Part shown: positions 16,807 through 25,535 of the stretch, in pieces
How positions within the stretch are numbered: the first letter of the stretch is position 1
Layout: each line of letters starts with the position of its first letter
Assembly: GCF_019200975.1 (NCBI RefSeq)
Contig: NZ_JAHTMR010000021.1
Coordinates: 1-64,000 of the forward strand
Length of the DNA: 64,000 nt
From: Pseudomonas sp. PD9R
GTDB lineage: Bacteria; Pseudomonadota; Gammaproteobacteria; Pseudomonadales; Pseudomonadaceae
Direction: 5' to 3'
The notes under the pieces: generated by a model
Told to the model about the DNA's origin: nothing
The model's input: the letters and a program-made list of their open reading frames with translations, nothing else
Databases searched by the model: none
Program-made: the position numbers and the translations under genes

Positions 16807-17547
16807 TTAAACCAACCCACCATTCACCCGCAAAATCTGCCCATTGACCCAAGCCGAATCCGGTCCGACCAAAAACGACACAACACGGGCGATATCTTCC
16901 GGCTGACCCAACCGCTCCAACGGCGCCATCTTGGCGAAGGTCTGGATCTGCTCCTCACTCTTGCCATGCAGAAACAACTCAGTCGCTACCGGCCCCGGAG
17001 CCACCGCATTGACCGTGATATTGCGCCCGCGCATTTCCTTGGCGAACACTTGGGTCAGCGATTCCACCGCCGCTTTGCTGGCAATGTACACCGCGTAACC
17101 CGGCAGGTTCAGGCCGACGGTGCTGCTGGAAAAGTTGATGATCCGCCCGCCGCTGTTCAGGCGTGTGGCCGCTTCACGCAGGGTGTTGAAGGTGCCGCGT
17201 GCGTGGATATTGAAGTTCTGCTCGAACAGCTCGTCGCTGTGTTGCGCCAATGGCATGACCTTTAGGATGCCGGCGTTGTTCACCAGCACATCGACCTTGC
17301 CCAGTTGCGTTTCGGTTTCGTCGAACATCCGCCGCACATCGTCGGCATTCGCCACATCAGCCTTGATCGCTATGGCCTGATGGCCGGCCTGACGCAGCTC
17401 CACCACTAGCTTCGAGGCTTCGCTGGCGCTGTTGGCGTAGTTGATGGCGACGGCGAAACCTTCGCCGGCCAGTTGTCTGGCGATCACCGCGCCGATGCCG
17501 CGTGAGGCGCCGGTCACGAGGGCAACTTTCGAAGTCTGGTGAGTCAT
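16807..17547 (-). CDS. SDR-family oxidoreductase
   Basis: Classical short-chain dehydrogenase (246 residues). Cofactor motif TGASRGIGAVIARQL, NNAG at the structural site (VLVNNAGILKV), the catalytic Ser in IINFSSSTVGLNLPG, and YxxxK as YIASKAAVESLTQVF. C-terminal SFLVGPDSAWVNGQILRVNG closes the fold. ATG 17547 chosen; the upstream extension runs into the divergent promoter. It faces a LysR gene head to head and is probably its target. Substrate unknown. Confidence 0.9.
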   Translation of the reverse strand: MTHQTSKVALVTGASRGIGAVIARQLAGEGFAVAINYANSASEASKLVVELRQAGHQAIAIKADVANADDVRRMFDETETQLGKVDVLVNNAGILKVMPLAQHSDELFEQNFNIHARGTFNTLREAATRLNSGGRIINFSSSTVGLNLPGYAVYIASKAAVESLTQVFAKEMRGRNITVNAVAPGPVATELFLHGKSEEQIQTFAKMAPLERLGQPEDIARVVSFLVGPDSAWVNGQILRVNGGLV

Positions 17548-17569
17548 GGATCTGTTCCTGTTGATTGGG

Positions 17570-17587
17570 TGTGAAGCCAATTTCACA
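17570..17587. promoter_or_regulatory. Dyad between SDR and LysR genes
   Basis: TGTGAA-N6-TTCACA in the divergent intergenic space, a candidate operator for the LysR regulator. The eight-base spacing between the TGTGA and TCACA cores is two longer than a CRP/Vfr site. Confidence 0.4.
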
Positions 17588-17667
17588 TGTTTACTCAGGC
17601 CGATAAATGCACGAGAGTTGCCTTGACTGTTCAATAATCGCCAACAATCGCGCACCCGGAGTTCAAC

Positions 17668-18558
17668 GTGGATCAAGTCAAAGCGATGAAGGTGTTCGTG
17701 CGCATTTATGAGCGCAGCAGCTTCACGCTGGCGGCGGATGACCTGAACCTGCCGCGCGCGACGCTAACCCATACGCTGAATCAATTCGAAGCCTGGCTTG
17801 GCACACGGTTACTGGAGCGCAGCACGCGTAAAGTGCGCCCGACGCTGGATGGCGAGGCGTATTACCAACGTTGCGTGCAGTTGCTGGCGGAGCTTGAAGA
17901 AGCCGAGCTGGCGTTTCGCGGCGTGGCACCGAAAGGGCGGTTGCGAGTCGACTTGCACGGCACGCTGGCCAAACATTTCGTGATCCCGGCCCTGCCGCAA
18001 TTCATGGCGCGTTACCCGGACATCGAGCTATCGATCAGTGAGGCCGATCGCTTCGTCGACCTGATCGCTGAAGGCGTCGATTGCGTGCTGCGCGCCGGCA
18101 CCTTGAACGATTCGACATTGATTGGCCGTCGCGTGGCCAACCTGCGTCAGATCACCTGCGCCAGTCCCGCCTACCTGCGCAAATACGGCGAACCGACAAA
18201 CCTCGACGACCTGAAACACCACCGCGCGGTGAACTACGTTTCGCGCACCACTGCCAAGTTGTTTCCGTTCGAGTTCATGGTCGATGGCGAGCTCAAGGAG
18301 GTCGCCATTGAAGGTGCCGTTTCAGTGTTTGGCGCGGAAATCTACGCTGCCTCGGCGATTGCCGGCCTCGGCCTGATTCAGTGCCCGCATTACCGAATGG
18401 AAGCGCAAATCGCCCAAGGACTGGTGAAGGAAATCCTCACCGACACACCACCGCCACCGATGCCGGTTTCTGTGTTGTATCCGCATAACCGACAGATGTC
18501 GCCACGGGTTCGGGTGTTTGTGGATTGGTTGGGGGAGGTTTTTGCGGGGGAACGGTAA
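17668..18558 (+). CDS. LysR-family transcriptional regulator
   Basis: DNA-binding regulator (296 residues). The N-terminal winged HTH (residues 1-60) reads MKVFVRIYERSSFTLAADDL, LPRATLTHTLNQFEAWLGTR and LLERSTRKVRPTLDGEAYY. The effector domain follows (90-290) with GRLRVDLHGTLAKHFVIPAL and the usual GVDCVLRAG and GLGLIQCPHY. It starts with GTG 17668 and lies divergent to the SDR gene, whose expression it probably controls. A single REP follows two bases after its stop. Confidence 0.9.
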   Translation: MDQVKAMKVFVRIYERSSFTLAADDLNLPRATLTHTLNQFEAWLGTRLLERSTRKVRPTLDGEAYYQRCVQLLAELEEAELAFRGVAPKGRLRVDLHGTLAKHFVIPALPQFMARYPDIELSISEADRFVDLIAEGVDCVLRAGTLNDSTLIGRRVANLRQITCASPAYLRKYGEPTNLDDLKHHRAVNYVSRTTAKLFPFEFMVDGELKEVAIEGAVSVFGAEIYAASAIAGLGLIQCPHYRMEAQIAQGLVKEILTDTPPPPMPVSVLYPHNRQMSPRVRVFVDWLGEVFAGER

Positions 18559-18559
18559 A

Positions 18560-18593
18560 GATCAAAAGATCGCAGCCTGCGGCAGCTTCTACA
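18560..18593. repeat. Single REP after LysR gene
   Basis: One copy of the GATCAAAAGATCGCAG..GGCAGCTTCTAC REP beginning directly behind the LysR stop codon. No inverted partner nearby. Confidence 0.8.
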
Positions 18594-18734
18594 GAGGAAT
18601 GATGTTGAACATGAAATATGTGAAACGTTTCAGCATTTTATCGAGTCCGAGGTTTACCGGCATTTGACTGAGCGTATGCTGGGCGACTGGCGAAGCAGTC
18701 GATACCAGATTCAAGACAGACAAGAGAGGATTCG

Positions 18735-19772
18735 ATGACTTACACCGCTGCCGAAAACCGCTACGACTCCATTCCTTACCGCCGCGTTGGCCGCAGCGGA
18801 CTGGTGCTGCCGGCACTGTCCCTGGGCCTGTGGCACAACTTTGGCGACAGCACGCCGATCGACACCCAGCGGGCGTTGTTGCGCACGGCGTTCGACCTGG
18901 GCATCAACCATTTCGACCTGGCCAACAACTACGGCCCGCCGTACGGCAGTGCCGAGATCAACTTCGGGCGGTTGCTGCGTGAAGACTTCAAGCAGTACCG
19001 CGATGAATTGATCATCTCCAGCAAGGCCGGCTGGGACATGTGGCCCGGCCCTTACGGTCAGGGCGGCGGTTCGCGCAAGTACGTGCTGGCCAGCCTCGAC
19101 CAGAGCCTGCAGCGCCTTGGCCTCGACTATGTGGATATCTTCTATTCGCACCGCTTCGACCCGGACACGCCACTGGAAGAAACCGCCAGTGCGCTGGCCA
19201 CGGCCGTGCAACAAGGCAAGGCGTTGTACATCGGTATCTCGTCCTATTCCGGGGTGAAAACTCGCGAAATGGCCGCGCTGTTAAAAGAGTGGAAAGTCCC
19301 GCTATTGATTCACCAGCCGGCGTACAACCTGCTCAACCGTTGGGTCGAAAAAGACCTGCTGGACACCACCGACGAACTTGGCACTGGCGTGATTGCCTTC
19401 ACGCCGTTGGCTCAGGGGCTGCTGACTGACAAGTACCTCAACGGCGTCCCGGAAGATGCGCGGGTCAACCGTCCGGGAGGTGGTTCATTGCAGGCGTCCC
19501 ACTTGTCCGAGGCCAACATCGCCCATGTGCGGGCACTGAATGAGATCGCCAAGCGTCGTGGTCAGAGCCTGGCGCAACTGGCGCTGGCCTGGACCCTGCG
19601 TGATCCGCGCGTGACCTCGGCGCTGATCGGTGCGAGCCGGCCGGAGCAGATTATCGAGAACGTCGGGGCGTTGAAGAACTTGAGTTTTAGCGCAGAGGAA
19701 CTGGCAGAGATTGACCGGTTTGCCCAAGAGGGCGGGATCAATCTTTGGGAGAAGCCTTCGACGGCTGAGTAA
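18735..19772 (+). CDS. Aldo/keto reductase (YghZ/L-glyceraldehyde-3-phosphate reductase type)
   Basis: NADPH-dependent reductase of 345 residues with a TIM-barrel fold. Motifs: RRVGRSGLVLPALSLGLWHN, GINHFDLANNYGPPYGSAE containing catalytic D and Y, KAGWDMWPGPYGQGGGSRKY (catalytic Lys and family-specific insert), DYVDIFYSHRFDPDTPLEE and the C-terminal SALIGASRPEQI cofactor site. It is close to E. coli YghZ and KAB-like reductases, which act on L-glyceraldehyde-3-phosphate and methylglyoxal. Upstream spacing and the AGAGAGG RBS support ATG 18735. No operon partner. Confidence 0.88.
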   Translation: MTYTAAENRYDSIPYRRVGRSGLVLPALSLGLWHNFGDSTPIDTQRALLRTAFDLGINHFDLANNYGPPYGSAEINFGRLLREDFKQYRDELIISSKAGWDMWPGPYGQGGGSRKYVLASLDQSLQRLGLDYVDIFYSHRFDPDTPLEETASALATAVQQGKALYIGISSYSGVKTREMAALLKEWKVPLLIHQPAYNLLNRWVEKDLLDTTDELGTGVIAFTPLAQGLLTDKYLNGVPEDARVNRPGGGSLQASHLSEANIAHVRALNEIAKRRGQSLAQLALAWTLRDPRVTSALIGASRPEQIIENVGALKNLSFSAEELAEIDRFAQEGGINLWEKPSTAE

Positions 19773-19783
19773 CCGTTAAAAAG

Positions 19784-19844
19784 CAAAAGATCGCAGCCTT
19801 CGCATTCCCATGTAGGAGCTGCCGCAGGCTGCGATCTTTTGATC
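19784..19844. repeat. REP pair between convergent genes
   Basis: A shortened left REP and a full right REP (GTAGGAGCTGCCGCAGGCTG...). The pair fills the gap between the aldo-keto reductase and tauD stops and ends immediately before the tauD stop codon. Confidence 0.85.
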
Positions 19845-20684
19845 CTAAAAAAACGGCACATCCCCCAACACCGTCGCCCGCTGCATCACTCTTCGCGCCG
19901 GACGGTAGTCATCCACCGCGTAATGCTGGGTCACGCGGTTGTCCCAAAAAGCAATGTCGTCTTGCTGCCAGCGCCAGCGGATGGTGAATTCCGGTCGGGT
20001 GGCGTGGGCGAACAAAAACTTCAGAATCGCCTCGCTTTCAGTGTCCGACAGCTCATTGATCTTCGAAGTGAAGCCTTCGTTGACGAACAGCGAGCGACGC
20101 CCGCTCACCGGGTGCGTGCGGATTACCGGGTGCGACAGTGGCGGGTTTTTCCGGCGTGCTTCTTCCCACTGAGCCAACGCTTCAGGCGTGTTGCCATAGC
20201 GCTCCAACGGAAACGAGCGGGTGAAATCGTGGGTAGCGGTCAGTCCCTCAAGCAAGGTTTTCATCGACGCCGACAACGCTTCATACGCTGCAATACCACT
20301 GGCCCACAGCGTGTCGCCGCCAAATTCCGGCAGCAGCTTGGCGCTCAGCACCGCGCCCATGGCCGGGGTCGGCAGGAAGGTCACGTCGGTGTGCCAGATC
20401 GCGTTGTCGCGCACGTCGGTGACGGCCGTATCGAGGATCAGCACTTCAGGTTGTTCCGGCACATTGGGGTAAATCGGATGAATGTGCAGGTCGCCAAAAT
20501 TGGCGGCGAAACGCGCCTGTTGCTGCGGCGTGATCGGCTGGTCACGGAAGAACAGCACCTGATGCTTGAGCAGCGCTTGCTCGATGGCATCGCGTTGTTC
20601 GAGGGTCAGCGGCTGGCTGATGTCGACGCCGCTGATTTGCGCGCCGAGGGCGAAACTTAAGGGGACGATGGTCAGGTGGCTCAT
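19845..20684 (-). CDS. tauD: Taurine dioxygenase
   Basis: Fe(II)/2-oxoglutarate dioxygenase (279 residues) releasing sulfite from taurine. The iron ligands H98 and D100 lie in IWHTDVTFLP; the distal His and Arg are in the C-terminal region VTQHYAVDDYRPARRVMQR. The N-terminal LSFALGAQISGVDISQPLT is also characteristic. Last gene of tauABCD, separated from tauC by about 190 bases holding a long palindrome, which could allow weaker or separately controlled expression. Confidence 0.93.
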   Translation of the reverse strand: MSHLTIVPLSFALGAQISGVDISQPLTLEQRDAIEQALLKHQVLFFRDQPITPQQQARFAANFGDLHIHPIYPNVPEQPEVLILDTAVTDVRDNAIWHTDVTFLPTPAMGAVLSAKLLPEFGGDTLWASGIAAYEALSASMKTLLEGLTATHDFTRSFPLERYGNTPEALAQWEEARRKNPPLSHPVIRTHPVSGRRSLFVNEGFTSKINELSDTESEAILKFLFAHATRPEFTIRWRWQQDDIAFWDNRVTQHYAVDDYRPARRVMQRATVLGDVPFF

Positions 20685-20740
20685 GGTGGTTCTCTTAAAT
20701 TTTGGGTGTCGTACATGAACGTTGTGAACGACACCGCCCC

Positions 20741-20841
20741 TGTAGGAGCTGTCGAGTGAAACGAGGCTGCGATCTTTTGATGTTGTTTTTAGAGAGCAAG
20801 ATCAAAAGATCGCAGCCTCGTTTCACTCGACAGCTCCTACA
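20741..20841. repeat. Extended REP palindrome inside the tau operon
   Basis: Perfect 41-base arms around a 19-base loop, between tauC and tauD. It is the same GTCGAGTG variant as 14092-14185, but A20759/T20823 replaces the C/G pair of the other copy. The RNA would fold into a very stable hairpin within the polycistronic message. Confidence 0.9.
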
Positions 20842-20875
20842 GGGTTGATCCAAATAAAGGGGCAATCCAAATGCT

Positions 20876-21709
20876 TCAGTGCGCCTGGCCGTGCCACGGC
20901 ACACATTTACGTTGCAGGGCGCGCAAGCCCATTTCCATGGCGAAGGCGATCAGCGCGATGACCAGAATCCCCAGCACCACCACATCGGTGACCAGGAACT
21001 GCGCAGCCGACTGCACCATGAAGCCCAAGCCACTGGTGGCAGCGATCAGTTCGGCGGCAACCAGCGTCGACCAGCCGACGCCCAGGCCAATGCGCACACC
21101 GGTCAGAATATCCGGCAAGGCACTCGGCAGAATCACATGGCGAATCAACTGGGCGCGGGTTGCACCCAACGACTGCGCGGCGCGCAATTTGGCCGGGTCG
21201 ACAGTGCGCACGCCGGTGGCGGTGGCGATGGCAATCGGGGCAAAAATCGCCAGATAGATCAGCAAGACTTTCGACAGCTCACCGATGCCGCACCAGATCA
21301 CGATCAACGGCAGATAGGCCAGCGGTGGAATCGGGCGGTAGAACTCGATCAGCGGATCGAGAATGCCGCGCGCGATGCGGTTGTGACCGATGGCGATGCC
21401 CACCGGAACGGCGGTCAGCACGGCAAAGCCGAGGCCAAGACCGATGCGGCCGAGGCTCGCGCCCAGGTGCTGCCACAGCGTCGAATCCATGTAACCGCTG
21501 GTCGCCAGCAGCCAGCCTTTTTGCAGCACGGCGGACGGTGGCGGCAGGAACAACGGTTCGATTAAACCGGTGGCGGTGACAGCCCACCAAATGGCTACGA
21601 GCGCGACCAGCGTCAGTACGCTGATCCAGCGCGTGCTCAAGCTGCGCCGGACCGGGATCACTGTCGAACCGGTTTTCACTGCGACGGCCGGAATTTCATA
21701 GCTGCTCAT
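20876..21709 (-). CDS. tauC: Taurine ABC importer permease
   Basis: Inner-membrane permease (277 residues) of the SsuC/TauC type: six hydrophobic segments, with the EAA loop RAAQSLGATRAQLIRHVILP and the cytoplasmic IPPLAYLPLIVIWCGIGELS. Its ATG overlaps the tauB stop by four bases (ATGA). The upstream tauA and tauB and downstream tauD fix the role. Confidence 0.93.
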   Translation of the reverse strand: MSSYEIPAVAVKTGSTVIPVRRSLSTRWISVLTLVALVAIWWAVTATGLIEPLFLPPPSAVLQKGWLLATSGYMDSTLWQHLGASLGRIGLGLGFAVLTAVPVGIAIGHNRIARGILDPLIEFYRPIPPLAYLPLIVIWCGIGELSKVLLIYLAIFAPIAIATATGVRTVDPAKLRAAQSLGATRAQLIRHVILPSALPDILTGVRIGLGVGWSTLVAAELIAATSGLGFMVQSAAQFLVTDVVVLGILVIALIAFAMEMGLRALQRKCVPWHGQAH

Positions 21710-22500
21710 GCGCGCTCCTGCCGCTGGGCGGCGCTGCGTTGGGAGAACACTTTGGCAAGTACGTGTTCGCGGGTTTCGATGAAACGCGGGTCGGACTTGA
21801 TTGCCCGAGCCGACTCGCCAGCGGCGTAACGCTGACCGAAATCCAGGCTCAAGCGTTCGACGATTTGCCCTGGATTAGGTGCCAGCAAAATCAGGTCGGT
21901 GGCGAGGAATACCGCTTCTTCGATGTCGTGGGTAATCAGGAACACCGGTTTGGCGGTGCGTCGCCAGACTTGCAGCAGCAGCTCCTGCATCTGTTCGCGG
22001 GTGAAGGCATCGAGGGCGCCGAAGGGTTCGTCCATCAGCAACACTCGTGGGTCGGCAGCGAGGGCGCGGGCCAGGCCAACACGTTGTTTCTGGCCGCCGG
22101 AGAGTTGCCAGATCCGACGCTGTTCAAATCCCGAGAGGTCCACCAGCGCAAGCATTTCCCGAGCGCGGATTTCGCGTTTGTCCCGAGCAATGCCGGCCAG
22201 TTCCAGGCCGAAACCGACGTTGGCCAACACGTCCTGCCAAGGCAGCAGAGCGTCGTCCTGGAACACTACACCGCGCTCGGCACTCGGGCCTTTGACCGGC
22301 ACGCCATCAAGAGTGATGCGCCCGGCACTGGGCTCGACGAAACCGGCAATCAGGTTCAACAGCGATGTCTTGCCACTGCCGGACGGGCCGAGGGCGACCA
22401 GCAATTGCTGGGGCCCAAGGCTCAGGGAAATATCCGCCAGCACAGGTTCTGCTGCACCGGGGTACTGTGCGCTGATGCGCTCCAGCTGTAGCAAGGCCAT
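21706..22500 (-). CDS. tauB: Taurine ABC importer ATPase
   Basis: ATPase of 264 residues. Walker A GPSGSGKTSLLNLIAGF, Q-loop VFQDDALLPW, signature LSGGQKQRVGLARAL, Walker B VLLMDEPFGALDAFTREQM and switch His in ITHDIEEAVFLA. The VFQDDALLPW and DEPFGALDAFTR forms are typical of the sulfonate/nitrate/taurine family. It follows tauA after 16 bases. Confidence 0.93.
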   Translation of the reverse strand: MALLQLERISAQYPGAAEPVLADISLSLGPQQLLVALGPSGSGKTSLLNLIAGFVEPSAGRITLDGVPVKGPSAERGVVFQDDALLPWQDVLANVGFGLELAGIARDKREIRAREMLALVDLSGFEQRRIWQLSGGQKQRVGLARALAADPRVLLMDEPFGALDAFTREQMQELLLQVWRRTAKPVFLITHDIEEAVFLATDLILLAPNPGQIVERLSLDFGQRYAAGESARAIKSDPRFIETREHVLAKVFSQRSAAQRQERA

Positions 22501-22516
22501 CGCGGTTAACTCCCGA

Positions 22517-23494
22517 TCAGTTGGTGATGAATTTGGCGCTGACGTACGGTGCGTAGTCCGGCAGCACAGCCTCGACCTTGCCTTGCTCCTTGAGGAATGC
22601 GGCGGTGTCGGTGATGGCTTTGGTGGTCGGTGCGCCGAGGGTGATCACCTGATCAGCCGCCAGCGGATAAACGTTGCCTTGCAGCAGCAGCGGAATGTCG
22701 CTGGCCTTGGCGCCGGACAGTTTCACCAGCTTGTCGACGTTGCCTTGGTTGGCGAGCCAGGCTTTCGGGTCTTTGCGGTAGTCGGCGTAAGCATCCAGGG
22801 TCACTTTGGCGAACGCGGTGACGATTTCCGGGTGCTTCTCGGCGAAGTCTTTACGCACGATCCAGGCATCGAAAGTCGGCGCGCCGAACTTGGCCAGTTC
22901 GCCGGAGGTGATCAGCACTTTGCCGTTTTCCTTGGCCACGCCGAGCGCCGGGTCCCAAACGTAGGTGGCATCGATGTCACCGCGTTTCCACGCGGCGATG
23001 ATGGCTGGCGGGGCGAGGTTGAGGACGGTGACTTTCGACGGGTCGATGTTCCAGTGCTTCAGCGCGGCCAGCAGGCTGTAATGTCCGGTGGACACGAACG
23101 GCACGGCGATTTTCTTGCCGATCAAATCTTGTGGCGTCTTGATCCCGGAGCCGTCGCGAGCGACCAGGGCTTCGGCAGCGCCGATCTGAGTGGCGATGAG
23201 GAAGGTTTCCACCGGGACTTTGCGGGTGATGGCTGCGGTCAGAGGGCTGGAACCGAGGTAGCCGATCTGTACGTCGCCGGAGGCGATGGCGGCGATGATG
23301 TCGGCACCGTTGTCGAATTTGCGCCAGTCGATTTTGGCGTTGGTGGCTTTTTCGTAAGCACCGTCGGCCTGGGCGACTTTGGCCGGGTCAACGGTGGTCT
23401 GGTAGGCGACGGTTACGTCGGCTGCCTGGGCAAAGAAGCTTGCTGCGGCCAGCGATGCGGCCGCCAGCAGGCGAAGAGGGAAATGCAGTTTCAT
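22517..23494 (-). CDS. tauA: Taurine-binding periplasmic protein
   Basis: Substrate-binding protein (325 residues) with a clear signal peptide (MKLHFPLRLLAAASLAAASF, cleavage after FAQA) and the mature start DVTVAYQTTVDPAKVAQADG, characteristic of TauA. Further support: SGDVQIGYLGSSPLTAAITR and GDIDATYVWDPALG. First gene of tauABCD, with an AT-rich dyad upstream. Confidence 0.93.
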   Translation of the reverse strand: MKLHFPLRLLAAASLAAASFFAQAADVTVAYQTTVDPAKVAQADGAYEKATNAKIDWRKFDNGADIIAAIASGDVQIGYLGSSPLTAAITRKVPVETFLIATQIGAAEALVARDGSGIKTPQDLIGKKIAVPFVSTGHYSLLAALKHWNIDPSKVTVLNLAPPAIIAAWKRGDIDATYVWDPALGVAKENGKVLITSGELAKFGAPTFDAWIVRKDFAEKHPEIVTAFAKVTLDAYADYRKDPKAWLANQGNVDKLVKLSGAKASDIPLLLQGNVYPLAADQVITLGAPTTKAITDTAAFLKEQGKVEAVLPDYAPYVSAKFITN

Positions 23495-23554
23495 CGAGGA
23501 AGCTCCTTGTCAGGCGACCGAGAGTCGGCGTGAAAGGAGACTAAATGATATAAG

Positions 23555-23583
23555 AATTCGAAAATAAATAACTTTTTCGAATT
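23555..23583 (-). promoter_or_regulatory. Dyad in the tauA promoter
   Basis: Perfect AATTCGAAAA-N9-TTTTCGAATT dyad about 60 bases before tauA, within AT-rich DNA. An outer ATAAG/CTTAT pair extends it. Minus-strand TTATATC next to it could be a -10 box. A CysB/Cbl- or TauR-type regulator is plausible. Confidence 0.5.
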
Positions 23584-23607
23584 AGCTTATTAGATAAGAT
23601 TTTTGAA

Positions 23608-23690
23608 GATCAAAAGATCGCAGCCTTCGGCAGCTCCTGCTGGGTGAATACAAATCCCGTTTAGGAGCTGCCGAAGGCTGCGATCTTTTT
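23608..23690. repeat. REP pair downstream of gshA
   Basis: Inverted GTAGGAGCTGCCGAAGGCTG REPs. The spacer GGGTGAATACAAATCCCGT is nearly identical to that of the pair at 32874-32949. Lies between the tauA promoter and the gshA stop. Confidence 0.9.
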
Positions 23691-23701
23691 ATAGACGATG
23701 A

Positions 23702-25285
23702 TTAGTTGCTGATCGCCAGAATACTGGCCTGGTACGACCCGACAAACACATCGAAATCGCCAACTTCGTTCTGTTCCAGCTCAGACTGCTGAGCCAGCGA
23801 CGAACGCGCCAGTTCTTCAAACTTGGCCTGTTCCTCCGCTGCCAACGGCTCGCTACGGAAAAACTCCGCATGGGCGCGGCTCTGGCGCAGGGAGAACTGG
23901 ACAAAGCTTTCCTTGTGCTCGGCCATGGCTGCCAGCACCTGGGCCGAGGGCGTCAGGGACGGGTCCTTGACCTTGGCAAGCTGAGCGTCCAACGCCTTGC
24001 TGTGCGTATCACCGCCATGGCTTTGATCCAGCAGCGCGGCCAGTGGTGCGATGTTTTCCAGCAATTGGCCAGCCCACTCTTTCAGGTCCACCAGCTGACC
24101 GTCGCGTTGTAGTTGCAGGCCCGGACGGCGACCCTCCTTGACCACGCTGAGAAAGTTCGAAGTCGCGTTGTTGCAAGTGGTGTTGGTCAGCAGCGGGCTG
24201 TCATTCAGCGCGCAGAACAGCAGGAACGCGTCGAGGAAGCGCGACTCGGTGATGTCGATACCGGTCGGCAAGAACGGGTTGATGTCCAGGCAGCGTACTT
24301 CGACGTACTGGATGCCACGGGCCATCAGCGCCTGAATCGGCCGCTCGCCGGTGTAGGTCACGCGCTTCGGGCGGATGTTGGAGTAGTACTCGTTTTCGAT
24401 CTGCAGGATGTTGGTGTTGAGCTGAACCCACTCTCCGTCCTTGTGGGTGCCGACTTCGACATACGGCGCGTACGGCGTGGCCACCGCTTTGCGCAGGCTG
24501 TCGATGTAGCTGCCAAGATCGTTGTAGCACGGGGTCAGGCCCGCCTGGGCGTTACTCTGGTAACCCAGGTCGCTCATGCGCAGGCTGGTGGCGTACGGCA
24601 GATACAAGGTGTCCGGGTCCAGCTGTTCCAACTGGTGCGAACGGCCGCGCAGGAAACCCGCGTCCAGCGCCGGCGACGCGCCGAACAGGTACATCAGCAG
24701 CCAGCTGTAGCGGCGGAAGTTGCGGATCAGCGCGATATAGGCAAACGACTGGAAGTCGCGATCGGTGCCGACAAAGCCCTCGGCCTGCTTGAGCAGCGGC
24801 CAGAGTTTTTCCGGCAGGGAAAAGTTGTAGTGAATCCCGGCGATGCACTGCATGGTCTTGCCGTAACGCAGGGCCAAACCCTTGCGATAGACATACTTGA
24901 GCTGACCGATGTTGGACGTGCCGTAATAGGCAATCGGGATATCTTCCTCGGCCGGCAACGGGCACGGCATCGATGGACTCCACAGGTACTCGTTGCCGAG
25001 CTTGCTGTAGGCAAAGCGGTGAATCTTGTCCAGGCTCGCCAGAGTGTCCGCCGGGTTGGGCAGGGCCGGAGTGATGAACTCCAGCAGCGACTCGGAATAG
25101 TCGGTGGTGATCTGTTCGTTGGTCAGCGCGGAACCCAATTCTTCCGGGTGCGGCGTTTGCGCCAGGCGACCTTCATCGGTCACGCGCAGGCATTCACGTT
25201 CGATGCCGTGAAGGCACTGTTCGAGCAGAGAGAGGTTAGCGCGCTCGCCGAGCAGAGCCAGGCGGCGGTTGAGAAGTTCGCTCAA
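23702..25285 (-). CDS. gshA: Glutamate-cysteine ligase
   Basis: First enzyme of glutathione synthesis, proteobacterial GshA type, 527 residues. Family segments: GIERECLRVTDEGRLAQTPH, GSALTNEQITTDYSESLLEF, WSPSMPCPLPAEEDIPIAYY, KYVYRKGLALRYGKTMQCIA, GIHYNFSLPEKLWPLL and YVEVRCLDINPF. TTG 25285 (giving LSELLNRRLALLG) lies seven bases after AAGGA and matches the usual N-terminus; GTG 25300 is the alternative. Monocistronic. Confidence 0.93.
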   Translation of the reverse strand: MSELLNRRLALLGERANLSLLEQCLHGIERECLRVTDEGRLAQTPHPEELGSALTNEQITTDYSESLLEFITPALPNPADTLASLDKIHRFAYSKLGNEYLWSPSMPCPLPAEEDIPIAYYGTSNIGQLKYVYRKGLALRYGKTMQCIAGIHYNFSLPEKLWPLLKQAEGFVGTDRDFQSFAYIALIRNFRRYSWLLMYLFGASPALDAGFLRGRSHQLEQLDPDTLYLPYATSLRMSDLGYQSNAQAGLTPCYNDLGSYIDSLRKAVATPYAPYVEVGTHKDGEWVQLNTNILQIENEYYSNIRPKRVTYTGERPIQALMARGIQYVEVRCLDINPFLPTGIDITESRFLDAFLLFCALNDSPLLTNTTCNNATSNFLSVVKEGRRPGLQLQRDGQLVDLKEWAGQLLENIAPLAALLDQSHGGDTHSKALDAQLAKVKDPSLTPSAQVLAAMAEHKESFVQFSLRQSRAHAEFFRSEPLAAEEQAKFEELARSSLAQQSELEQNEVGDFDVFVGSYQASILAISN

Positions 25286-25406
25286 GTTGGATTCCTTCAC
25301 GCGTCAGTCGCCCCAATATGGGGGTGGGCAAGACGGTCTACAAGGGTGAAGTTGAAACTGGCGTTTTCGCCTGGTTTTTAGAGCCGCACAGCCATGCACA
25401 AACCCC

Positions 25407-25493
25407 TGTAGGAGCTGCCGCAGGCTGCGATCTTTTGATCTTGCTTTTGAAAAAAACAAAATCAAAAGATCGCAGCCTGCGGCAGCTCCTACA
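25407..25493. repeat. REP pair between gshA and thioesterase
   Basis: Perfectly inverted TGTAGGAGCTGCCGCAGGCT REPs with a TTGATCTTGCTTTTG/AAAACAAAATCAA loop region; lies between the thioesterase stop and the gshA start. Confidence 0.9.
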
Positions 25494-25535
25494 GGTTTCG
25501 TTGCGTGGAAATTAACCCAAATCGATGACTTCTAG

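Noticed and set aside
17570..17587. CRP/Vfr site between the SDR and LysR genes
   Set aside because: TGTGA and TCACA are present but separated by eight bases instead of six. Kept only as an unassigned dyad.
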